From an uncultured Clostridia bacterium (GTDB taxonomy: Bacteria; Bacillota; Clostridia; Oscillospirales; Acutalibacteraceae), in contig CAJFUH010000191.1 in the NCBI GenBank assembly GCA_904420155.1, positions 1 through 22,694 of the forward strand: a stretch of 22,694 nucleotides of DNA, read 5' to 3'. Shown here in pieces: positions 16,766 to 22,694 of this stretch (the stretch's first letter is position 1; each line of letters opens with the position of its first letter). Both the position numbers and the translations under genes were made by a program. The notes beneath the pieces were generated by a model that was given only the letters and a program-made list of their open reading frames with translations, ran no database searches and had not been told where the DNA came from.

Positions 16766-17185
16766 ATGGAAAAGGCAAAAGCAAGGTTTACGGTATTATT
16801 TCAAGAACCATTTTGGGTCGGGGTGTATGAACGGGAATGTGGTGGCAGTTATGAGATCTGTAAAATCACATTTGGAGCGGAACCAAAAGACTATGAGGTT
16901 TATGAGTTTTTGTTACGGAACTACCGAAAACTGAGTTTTAGTCTGTCCATAGGATCTGCTACGGAAGACGAAGGACGGATCAATCCCAAACGGATGCAGC
17001 GGGCCATCCGCAGGCAAGTAGCTCCTACTGGAATGGGAACAAAGGCCCAGCTGGCACTGAGCCTTCAGCGGGAACAACAGAAACAGGAACGAAGGATATT
17101 CTCAAAGAAACGAAAAGAAGAAGAGAAACAGCGTCGGTTTACTTTACGACAGGAAAAGAGAAAAGCAAAGCACAAAGGACATTGA
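16766..17185 (+). CDS. yjdF: YjdF family protein (DUF2992)
   Basis: A 139-residue cytoplasmic protein with the full YjdF pattern. The N-terminal domain has FTVLFQEPFWVGVYER, then KITFGAEPKDYEVYEFLLRNY. The middle has INPKRMQRAIRRQV and GTKAQLAL. The C-terminal third is a very basic, charged helix ending KAKHKGH. I chose ATG 16766 because AAGGAGG (16751-16757) sits nine bases upstream and the family begins there; the frame stays open to 16724 but that start has no ribosome site. The biochemical role is not established. Control by an azaaromatic-sensing leader suggests a response to toxic planar compounds. It lies between two peptide-resistance modules with its own promoter and terminator. Confidence 0.92.
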   Translation: MEKAKARFTVLFQEPFWVGVYERECGGSYEICKITFGAEPKDYEVYEFLLRNYRKLSFSLSIGSATEDEGRINPKRMQRAIRRQVAPTGMGTKAQLALSLQREQQKQERRIFSKKRKEEEKQRRFTLRQEKRKAKHKGH

Positions 17186-17203
17186 GATTTTGGGATAGCC
17201 CGT

Positions 17204-17254
17204 CAAAAGACCCGGCTTTCGCCATACGGCGAGAGCCGGGTCTTTTGAGTTTTT
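17204..17254 (+). terminator. Terminator of yjdF, possibly bidirectional
   Basis: The arms CAAAAGACCCGGCT and AGCCGGGTCTTTTG (17204-17217 with 17234-17247) are perfectly complementary, with an inner TCGCC/GGCGA extension after one mismatch, and TTTTT follows. The kinase gene on the other strand ends at 17319, so the hairpin may also serve that transcript. Confidence 0.9.
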
Positions 17255-17318
17255 ATAGAAAAGGAAGCGTTTAAAGGGCGAAATAAGCCTATCAAAATAT
17301 TTCTGTTTTTAATGGGCG

Positions 17319-18728
17319 TTATTTCTTTGGCCAGCCGCCGTTTTTAGGAATATATATGCATGCTAAAAAACCGCCCTCCGGAGAGTGGCAAAGTTTTAAG
17401 CCGCCCCCGTGCGCCTCTGCAATTTGTTTGACGATCAAAAGGCCCAAACCGTGGCGCTGTTCTTCGGTACTGCCGTCGCAGACCATATAATGGGGCGTAT
17501 CACGCAGGGATACAAGTTGTTCCTCTGTAACGCCGACTCCATTGTCAGAAATCGTGATACAACACATGCCCTGATTTTCTCTTACATTTGCAGTGATAGT
17601 ACAGCCGTTGGGATTGTGTACTTGGGCGTTTACAATTAAATTGGAAATAGCACGCTTCAGTAAATTTTCATCCGCCTGAATCATACAGGTAGCCAATGAT
17701 TCCGATGTATTCCATTCCATAGGGTACCGGCTATCGGGGTCCATATTTAAAAAATCTACTACCACCATTCGCAGAAGGGAAACCGCGTTGAGCATCCTCT
17801 GATGTAAGGGCTGAGCATTATATTCCAATTTAGAAAATAGGTTTAAATCGTTAATTAGATTTTTCATACGAATGCTTTGAAGCCGGATAACACCGGCCTT
17901 TTTTCTTTCCTCTTCCGACAGGGATTTACTTTCTTCCAGTTGGCTGGCATATCCCATCACCATGGAGAGAGGAGTACGGATATCGTGGGATACCCCAGAG
18001 ATCCAGTTGACGCGAGCGTTTTCTTTTTTCTTGAGCCGGTACTCCTGGTTCCGCAGTTTTTCCGAAGTCCGATTAAGGGAAGCCGCCAAGGAGGAAAACA
18101 CCCCTTTTTCCTTGACATAAACGTCTGTTCCTTTCGGCAGGGCCTCGATCCCTTGGATAATGGGTTTCACGGAACGCAGTACCCCGGATACGGAAGTCAT
18201 ATAAATAATAAAAATAATAGCCAGATTAAAGAACAAAAAGAGAAGAAGGGTCTGGGGAAGATGAGCGATCATGTTATAGTCGAAGGTATTCCACATGGAT
18301 TTCCAAAGAGAAGTTTTAGGGTTTCCCAAGATTAGAAGATCATCTCCATATTCGCTGGTAGTTGTGGGATAATCCTCAATATAACCGCGGATGGCCCAGG
18401 AGAGTTCGGCCAGGGAGTATCGCTTGGGGATGCCCTCCGGAAGATTATCGCTGCTCCATTTGACGGTTCCGCTTCCATTATCCAGCAAGATCGCCCAGGC
18501 GCCGGAGTCCTCCAATACATTTTTTCCATCCTGGGATAACTGATAGCTGCCGTCCTTTTTTGGGGTTAAAGCGGCGGAGACGGCGTCCGCGTCCGCCCAG
18601 GGACTTCCGCTTTCCAACTGGCTATAACTTACCATACAAAAAAGTATGAAGTTCAAAATCAGTAACAGAAAAACAGATAAAATCAGGATAAAAAGAAATC
18701 TGCGGATCAGTTTTAAGGTATTTTTCAT
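17319..18728 (-). CDS. Sensor histidine kinase of the LanFEG/CprABC-like module
   Basis: A 469-residue membrane kinase. Helix 1 (about 10-34) and helix 2 (about 158-180) enclose an extracellular sensor domain of about 120 residues. A HAMP-like linker (about 181-235) leads to the phospho-acceptor H248 in GVSHDIRTPLS. The ATPase domain shows NLIVNAQVHNPNG, DNGVGV and RHGLGLLIVKQI. The layout matches CprK- or VanS-like kinases that sense lantibiotics or antibiotics outside the cell, unlike the loop-less kinase of module 1. It starts three bases after the stop of its response regulator, and its ribosome site (GGAGGGG) lies within the end of that gene. It most likely controls the divergent transporter operon at 19582. 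Confidence 0.9.
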   Translation of the reverse strand: MKNTLKLIRRFLFILILSVFLLLILNFILFCMVSYSQLESGSPWADADAVSAALTPKKDGSYQLSQDGKNVLEDSGAWAILLDNGSGTVKWSSDNLPEGIPKRYSLAELSWAIRGYIEDYPTTTSEYGDDLLILGNPKTSLWKSMWNTFDYNMIAHLPQTLLLFLFFNLAIIFIIYMTSVSGVLRSVKPIIQGIEALPKGTDVYVKEKGVFSSLAASLNRTSEKLRNQEYRLKKKENARVNWISGVSHDIRTPLSMVMGYASQLEESKSLSEEERKKAGVIRLQSIRMKNLINDLNLFSKLEYNAQPLHQRMLNAVSLLRMVVVDFLNMDPDSRYPMEWNTSESLATCMIQADENLLKRAISNLIVNAQVHNPNGCTITANVRENQGMCCITISDNGVGVTEEQLVSLRDTPHYMVCDGSTEEQRHGLGLLIVKQIAEAHGGGLKLCHSPEGGFLACIYIPKNGGWPKK

Positions 18729-18731
18729 GGG

Positions 18732-19433
18732 TTACCCCTCCGTTACCAGTTTATACCCTAGGCCCTTTACTGTAATCAGGGAAACAGGTTTGGATGGGTT
18801 TTCCTCTATTTTTTCCCGGATCCGGCGGATATGGGCCATCAGGGAATTTTCATAACCAAATGGATTTTCTCCCCAGGCCGCCTCACATAGCATATCAATG
18901 GTTACAATTTTACCCGCATTACGGGAAAGCGCCGATAAAAGATCAAATTCCTTGGCGGTTAGCGGGATATGTTCCCCATGTTTGATCACTTCCGCTTTTT
19001 CAAAATCCAGTTGGCAGGCGGCTAGATGAACGAGGGGGTGTTCCTGTTTATAACATCGACGTAAGATAGCCCCAATGCGCAGGATTAACTCCCTTGGCAA
19101 AAAAGGTTTTACCATATAATCGTCGGCGCCCAGTCCAAGGCCGCGGAATTTATCTTCGTCTTCGCCGCGGGCGGTCAAGAATAAAACCGGAATATCGGAG
19201 AATGTCCGTATCTGCTGTAAAAGGGAAAATCCGTCTCCGTCCGGTAGCATAACATCCAGTACAGCCAGTTCCGGTTTCCAATCCTTACAGACAGCAATTG
19301 CCTCTTTTACGGTTTTGGCCGTCTTTCTCTGCTGATACCCTTCCTCTTTTAAAATGCTTTCCACCATGCACAGCAGTCCTGGTTCATCATCCACCAAAAG
19401 AATTTTTTTATTTTTTATATAATCCAAGTTCAC
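18732..19433 (-). CDS. OmpR-family response regulator of the LanFEG/CprABC-like module
   Basis: About 233 residues. The receiver domain has the VDDEPG acidic pocket, phospho-acceptor Asp in LAVLDVMLPDGDG and the lysine in VKPF. The winged-helix domain ends in ENSLMAHIRRIREKI and TVKGLGYKLV, as in VanR/CprR-type regulators. Start choice: the frame is open to a GTG at 19442, but that codon overlaps the only ribosome site, AGGTGA (19444-19439 on this strand). The GTG at 19433-19431 lies at proper distance and gives MNLDYIKNKKILLVDDE, so I prefer it. The GTAAGG repeats in the divergent promoter (19499-19537) are its likely targets. Confidence 0.88.
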   Translation of the reverse strand: MNLDYIKNKKILLVDDEPGLLCMVESILKEEGYQQRKTAKTVKEAIAVCKDWKPELAVLDVMLPDGDGFSLLQQIRTFSDIPVLFLTARGEDEDKFRGLGLGADDYMVKPFLPRELILRIGAILRRCYKQEHPLVHLAACQLDFEKAEVIKHGEHIPLTAKEFDLLSALSRNAGKIVTIDMLCEAAWGENPFGYENSLMAHIRRIREKIEENPSKPVSLITVKGLGYKLVTEG

Positions 19434-19454
19434 ATACGTCACCTCATTTACTTC

Positions 19455-19463
19455 AGTATACCA
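19455..19463 (-). promoter_or_regulatory. Extended -10 of the divergent regulator operon
   Basis: Read on the minus strand, TGGTATACT (19463-19455) is an extended -10 box, and no good -35 box is visible. A start near 19448 leaves only about 15 nt before the GTG at 19433, and this leader holds AGGTGA. Confidence 0.5.
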
Positions 19464-19498
19464 TAGGAATGCTGCCTTTTGCGGCGCAATTTTGTAAT

Positions 19499-19552
19499 GT
19501 AAGGGAAATGTAAGGAAGAGAGAAGGATGTTGTAAGGTATGCGTTTTATACT
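19499..19552 (+). promoter_or_regulatory. Response-regulator direct repeats and -10 box of the LanFEG-like operon
   Basis: GTAAGG occurs at 19499-19504, 19510-19515 and 19532-19537, spaced 11 and 22 bp, so all lie on the same face of the helix. TATACT (19547-19552) is the -10 box and no consensus -35 is present. With a start near 19558, the first two copies sit around -57 and -46, a usual place for an OmpR-type activator. Confidence 0.7.
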
Positions 19553-19581
19553 AAGGGCATCAAAGAAAAGGAGAATCCTAT

Positions 19582-20340
19582 ATGACCAACATGATTGAAA
19601 CCTATCATTTGACAAAAACATATTCTGATTTTACGGCGGTATCTGATTTAAACCTGCATATCCAAAAAGGAAGGATCTATGGATTTCTGGGCCCGAATGG
19701 AGCGGGTAAATCTACCACCATGAAGATGCTTTTGGGGCTGACCAAACCCACAAGGGGGACCTTCCAGATTAATGGGAAATCCTATCCCAAGGATCGGATG
19801 GCAATTTTGCGGGAAATCGGGTCCTTTATTGAAGCCCCTGCTTTCTACGGAAATTTGAGCGGGGAAGAAAATTTGGATATTATCCGCGAGATCCTAAGGC
19901 TTCCCAAAAGCAGTGTGGGGGAGGCGTTAAAGACCGTCGGACTTTTTGAGCACCGAAAACGGCTTGCAAAGAAGTATTCCCTTGGCATGAAACAACGCCT
20001 GGGGCTGGCTGGAGCGCTGCTGGGACAACCGCCCATTTTAATTTTAGACGAACCTACTAACGGCCTCGATCCTGCGGGAATCCATGAGATCCGCACATTG
20101 ATCCGTTCTTTACCCCAGAAGTATGACTGTACAGTGCTGGTATCTTCCCACCTGCTGTCCGAAATAGAACTGATGGCGGATGAGATAGGGATTCTCAATC
20201 ACGGAAGACTGTTATTTGAGGGTGCTTTACAGGAGTTAAAGGATTGGGCTCAGCGGCAAGGGCTTCCTATAGATAACTTGGAGGATACCTTTCTAGCCCT
20301 GATCGAAGAAGATAATCTGAAACGGGGTGGGGATAGATGA
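19582..20340 (+). CDS. Lantibiotic-protection ABC transporter ATPase (LanF/CprA-like)
   Basis: A 252-residue ATPase that would power export of lantibiotic-like peptides from the membrane. Walker A is GPNGAGKST (37-45), Walker B is ILILDE (to E157) and the H-loop is H190 in SSH. Two features mark the LanF subfamily: the Q-loop position carries E84 in SFIEAPAFYG, the E-loop known from lantibiotic immunity ATPases, and the signature is YSLGMKQR (132-139) instead of LSGGQ. AAGGAG precedes the ATG. The stop overlaps the next start (ATGA, 20337-20340). Two small permeases follow, as in LanFEG and CprABC. Confidence 0.93.
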   Translation: MTNMIETYHLTKTYSDFTAVSDLNLHIQKGRIYGFLGPNGAGKSTTMKMLLGLTKPTRGTFQINGKSYPKDRMAILREIGSFIEAPAFYGNLSGEENLDIIREILRLPKSSVGEALKTVGLFEHRKRLAKKYSLGMKQRLGLAGALLGQPPILILDEPTNGLDPAGIHEIRTLIRSLPQKYDCTVLVSSHLLSEIELMADEIGILNHGRLLFEGALQELKDWAQRQGLPIDNLEDTFLALIEEDNLKRGGDR

Positions 20341-21065
20341 GCCTTACATTGGAACAAAGAAAATTAAAGCGCACGGGATTCTTCCCTGCGTTTTTTATCG
20401 GCGGTTTGCTGGCGGCAAGCTTTCCCATTCTGAATACGGCGGTCCGGCCGGATCAATTTATTTATCAACCCCTTCCAGCGCTAGATATTTTGATGGATGC
20501 CAACTGGCAGATGATAGCTATGTTAAATCTGTCCTTCTTAGTAGTTGGCTCTTGTATTATGTACCATACAGAGTTTTCCGGCCGGGCTATGCAGAAGATG
20601 GAGGCGCTGCCCCAGCGCACGGGAAACCTGTTTGCCGCGAAGACCATCCTCTTGATTGCCTCTTTAATTTTTGTGCTGCTTTTGGAGATGGCATCCTTGG
20701 CCTTCTGCTCTTATCATTGGTTTTCTGTAGACAATGGTTTTTGGATGGATCTCCTGAAAACATTTGGGTATGAGTTGGCGTTGTTTCTCCCAGCTTCCAT
20801 TTTAGTTATGGTGATTGCTTCCCTCTGTCCGAACATGTGGATTTCCCTGGGAATCAGCGTAATTTGCCTATTTGTAGCAACTATGTTGCCAACAGACTCA
20901 TTTATCTTCTCCCTGTTTCCATTCGCTATGCCGTTTCAGACGCTGACGGGGGCGCCGAAAGTATCGGTTGCCCCGATTTCAGTTCTGATGGCCGCTGGAG
21001 GGGAAACGATTCTTTTTGGCGTGGCTGAGGCCGTTTTGGGAAAAATCAGGAGGAATCTTGCATGA
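20337..21065 (+). CDS. Lantibiotic-protection ABC transporter permease 1 (LanE/CprB-like)
   Basis: A 242-residue membrane protein with six predicted helices starting near residue 15. The order of helices, the segment MYHTEFSGRAMQKMEALPQRTGNLFAAK after the second helix and the total length fit the LanE/MutE permease group. It should form the membrane channel with the next gene product. It overlaps both neighbours by four bases (ATGA at each end), so stoichiometric translation is likely. Sequence alone does not separate LanE from LanG firmly; gene order is the basis of the assignment. Confidence 0.85.
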   Translation: MSLTLEQRKLKRTGFFPAFFIGGLLAASFPILNTAVRPDQFIYQPLPALDILMDANWQMIAMLNLSFLVVGSCIMYHTEFSGRAMQKMEALPQRTGNLFAAKTILLIASLIFVLLLEMASLAFCSYHWFSVDNGFWMDLLKTFGYELALFLPASILVMVIASLCPNMWISLGISVICLFVATMLPTDSFIFSLFPFAMPFQTLTGAPKVSVAPISVLMAAGGETILFGVAEAVLGKIRRNLA

Positions 21066-21832
21066 AATTTTTTTCTTATATTAGCATAGAACTGAAAAAG
21101 ATACGCCGTTCCCATATCCTTTGGATTTTGCTGATCCCTATCGTCATTCTTTGGATACCATCGATTGTCAATTCCGGGATGAATTTTGAAATGCAAGCGG
21201 AAGGGATATCGCCGGAAGACAACTTTTTTATTCAGAGTTTTATGGGGCTCGCCTGGTTTATGTATCCGGCGACATTGGTGATAGGAACCGTACTTTTAAA
21301 CCAGACGGAACGGGGAAACCGGGGGATTTTAAAAATGCTTTCCCTTCCTGTAAATCCAGCGGCCTTGTGCATGGCTAAATTTGTAGTGCTGCTGATGCTG
21401 GCGGCGGCACAGATGGTATTTATGATTCTGGTTTATTTCCCCTCCGCTGCCATTGCATCCCAGATGAACGACTATAATCTAATGATCTCGCCTTTCTTGG
21501 TTCTTCGGGAAACCGGGCTGATATATCTATCCTCGCTTCCTATGGCTGCATTTTATTGGATGGTTGCCACCTGCATTACCACGCCGGTATTTTCCATTGG
21601 GATCGGTCTGGCTTCCATCATCCCATCCGTATTGGCCATGAATACAAAGGTATGGTTTGTCTACCCCATGTGTTATCCGTTTTACATGATTACGGCGTTA
21701 CAGGGAGAAATGGCGGCTCATTTTGATACCTTTACTATCGAGCTTGTTCCATGGATTCCGGTAGCCGCAGGGATCACTATAATTTGTCTGGCAGTATCTT
21801 GTATATTTTTTGGGAAATCAGAAAGGAGATAA
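21062..21832 (+). CDS. Lantibiotic-protection ABC transporter permease 2 (LanG/CprC-like)
   Basis: A 256-residue membrane protein with about six helices. The N-terminal FSYISIELKKIRRSHILWILL, the cytoplasmic segment LNQTERGNRGILKMLSLPVNPAALCMAK and the overall length fit the second permease of LanFEG-type transporters. It resembles permease 1 in layout, as expected for the paired subunits of a heteromeric channel. The start overlaps the previous stop (ATGA, 21062-21065), and the small membrane protein gene begins four bases after its stop. Confidence 0.85.
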   Translation: MKFFSYISIELKKIRRSHILWILLIPIVILWIPSIVNSGMNFEMQAEGISPEDNFFIQSFMGLAWFMYPATLVIGTVLLNQTERGNRGILKMLSLPVNPAALCMAKFVVLLMLAAAQMVFMILVYFPSAAIASQMNDYNLMISPFLVLRETGLIYLSSLPMAAFYWMVATCITTPVFSIGIGLASIIPSVLAMNTKVWFVYPMCYPFYMITALQGEMAAHFDTFTIELVPWIPVAAGITIICLAVSCIFFGKSERR

Positions 21833-21836
21833 AAAG

Positions 21837-22118
21837 ATGAAAAATAAAGTTTTGACCGCGATCAGTACAGTGATGATGATCGTCCCGTGGACGATTTTAC
21901 TCCTTCGTATGAACCAGTGGGCGCTGGAATCTCCGGCAGCGGAGATTATGATTGGAAGTTACATCGTTTTTATGTTATTCAGCGGAATTTTTACTACCGT
22001 TTGCTATGTAAAAGGAAAGGCAAGGAACAAGTTGATGCAGGTTTGCATGGTAGTTAATGATATTTACGCTTTTTTTGGAGTTTTCGCGGGCGGATGGATG
22101 CTATATTCTGCCCTGTAA
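21837..22118 (+). CDS. Small three-helix membrane protein in the LanFEG-like operon
   Basis: A 93-residue protein, mostly hydrophobic, with three predicted helices (about 5-24, 34-58 and 70-92) and a basic loop KGKARNKLM between helices 2 and 3. I do not recognise the family. The start at 21837 is chosen because AAGGAG (21823-21828) lies eight bases upstream; a longer reading from 21810 would run through the permease end and lacks a ribosome site. The four-base gap to the permease and the following lipoprotein indicate a shared transcript and an accessory role in the resistance complex. Confidence 0.75.
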   Translation: MKNKVLTAISTVMMIVPWTILLLRMNQWALESPAAEIMIGSYIVFMLFSGIFTTVCYVKGKARNKLMQVCMVVNDIYAFFGVFAGGWMLYSAL

Positions 22119-22133
22119 GGAGAAAGATTTTCC

Positions 22134-22616
22134 ATGAAATGGTGCAAACGGATAATAGGATGGATTCTAGCGGGGGCTTTTGTGTTAAGTTTGAGCGGGT
22201 GCCAGAGGGGAGAACAGTGGAAAGATCTTGTAATCAGCGGTTTCGATCATCTCATCCAATCCTTTGGACATCAGGCTTTGACAAAGGATTGTGATTTACA
22301 GGGAGAGCGTTCTCAGGGAGAAGACAGCTATACTGGAACCTATGAAGCGGATTACAGAAATTTTAACGGGGAGGAATACCTTTTCGGAGGAACCGCTTTA
22401 GAGAGGGACCGGGGAAATCAACTGAAGATTACTTATACTTTGAAAATCACAGAGGGATCTGGAGCTATTTATTGGCAGGAAAAAGGGGAAAAACACGTGA
22501 TTGCCGATACCTCTATAGACGGCGTATTTGATCTGACCTTATCTGCCGGAGACAATTACATAGTAATAGAGGGGGATAGGTTGAACGGCCATATTAAAAT
22601 AGCCATAGAAGGATAA
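22134..22616 (+). CDS. Small lipoprotein ending the LanFEG-like module (paralogue of the one at 16127)
   Basis: A 160-residue predicted lipoprotein with lipobox LSG-C23, so it would be fixed to the outer face of the membrane. The mature part has a helical start, GEDSYTGTY (62-70), FGGTALE (84-90) and a beta-rich C-terminal half with DGVF, LSAGDNYIVI and NGHIKI. These elements occur in the same order and spacing class as in the lipoprotein at 16127, but most other positions differ, so the two are old paralogues. AAGGAG lies 11 bases before the ATG. It is the last gene of the LanFEG-like operon. A LanI-like peptide-binding immunity role is inferred from position only. Confidence 0.83.
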   Translation: MKWCKRIIGWILAGAFVLSLSGCQRGEQWKDLVISGFDHLIQSFGHQALTKDCDLQGERSQGEDSYTGTYEADYRNFNGEEYLFGGTALERDRGNQLKITYTLKITEGSGAIYWQEKGEKHVIADTSIDGVFDLTLSAGDNYIVIEGDRLNGHIKIAIEG

Positions 22617-22632
22617 AAAATTGCCCGTAAGA

Positions 22633-22678
22633 TACAAATGAGCTTATGCAGAGCGGCTCCTGCATAAGCTCATTTGTA
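22633..22678. terminator. Long perfect hairpin after the second module
   Basis: A perfect 19-bp inverted repeat (22633-22651 with 22660-22678) encloses an 8-nt loop, 16 bases after the lipoprotein stop. Only CTATTT follows, so the T-run is weak. It probably ends the operon and could serve a gene on the other strand beyond the window as well. Confidence 0.65.
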
Positions 22679-22694
22679 CTATTTAAATACGAAA

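Noticed and set aside
17877..18335. 152-codon plus-strand frame inside the kinase gene
   Set aside because: It is a shadow of the kinase gene on the minus strand, with no ribosome site and no recognisable domain.
1..22694. CRISPR arrays, insertion sequences, prophage or attachment sites
   Set aside because: I saw no regularly spaced direct repeats, no transposase or integrase coding region and no duplicated tRNA end, although a tRNA gene is present at the left edge.

Overview
The window looks like chromosomal DNA of a Gram-positive anaerobe of the class Clostridia, probably a gut commensal. This is inferred from the gene families: a dockerin/cohesin-bearing M26-type metalloprotease, two peptide-antibiotic resistance loci with two-component systems, a YjdF/DUF2992 gene with its leader RNA, lipoprotein signal peptides, strong AGGAGG-type ribosome binding sites and intrinsic terminators after most units. 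I cannot name the genus from sequence alone.

Left part (1-8305): a tRNA-Gly(GCC) with encoded CCA and a strong terminator, a second terminator-like hairpin, then a 2542-residue surface protein on its own promoter. This protein has a signal peptide, a cohesin-like domain, a TGD/hydrophobic/RKKKGR segment resembling a cell-wall sorting signal near the N-terminus, a second hydrophobic segment, a dockerin, four tandem beta-rich modules, a GLUG-type beta-helix, an M26 zinc-protease core (HETAH plus a Glu 20 residues later) and a second short beta-helix segment.

Middle (8306-11516): a maltose/galactoside O-acetyltransferase-type hexapeptide protein and a von Willebrand A-domain protein with a complete MIDAS and a Cys-rich C-terminus but no signal peptide. 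Each is a single-gene unit with its own terminator. Long intergenic stretches hold promoters, hairpins and a roughly 250-nt leader.

Right part (11229-22678): a peptide-antibiotic defence island made of two complete modules. Module 1 is BceRS-BceAB-like: response regulator, intramembrane-sensing kinase, ATPase, a permease broken by a +1 frameshift, and a lipoprotein. Module 2 is LanFEG/CprABC-like: a divergent response regulator/kinase pair, an ATPase with an E in place of the Q-loop glutamine, two permeases, a three-helix small membrane protein and a lipoprotein. The last genes of the two modules encode paralogous lipoproteins that share a GEDSYTGTY motif and a C-terminal beta domain, and I recognise no named family for them. 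The two promoter regions share an identical 12-mer containing GTAAG, the first also carries an exact BceR-type inverted repeat (TTACA-N4-TGTAA), and the second carries three GTAAGG repeats at 11- and 22-bp spacing. This suggests linked regulation. Between the modules lies yjdF with a leader whose CCTCCTTGG pairs with the Shine-Dalgarno region, as expected for a translational yjdF riboswitch.

The strongest candidates for something undescribed are the lipoprotein family shared by two unrelated ABC modules, and the cohesin / sorting-like segment / dockerin order in one protease precursor.
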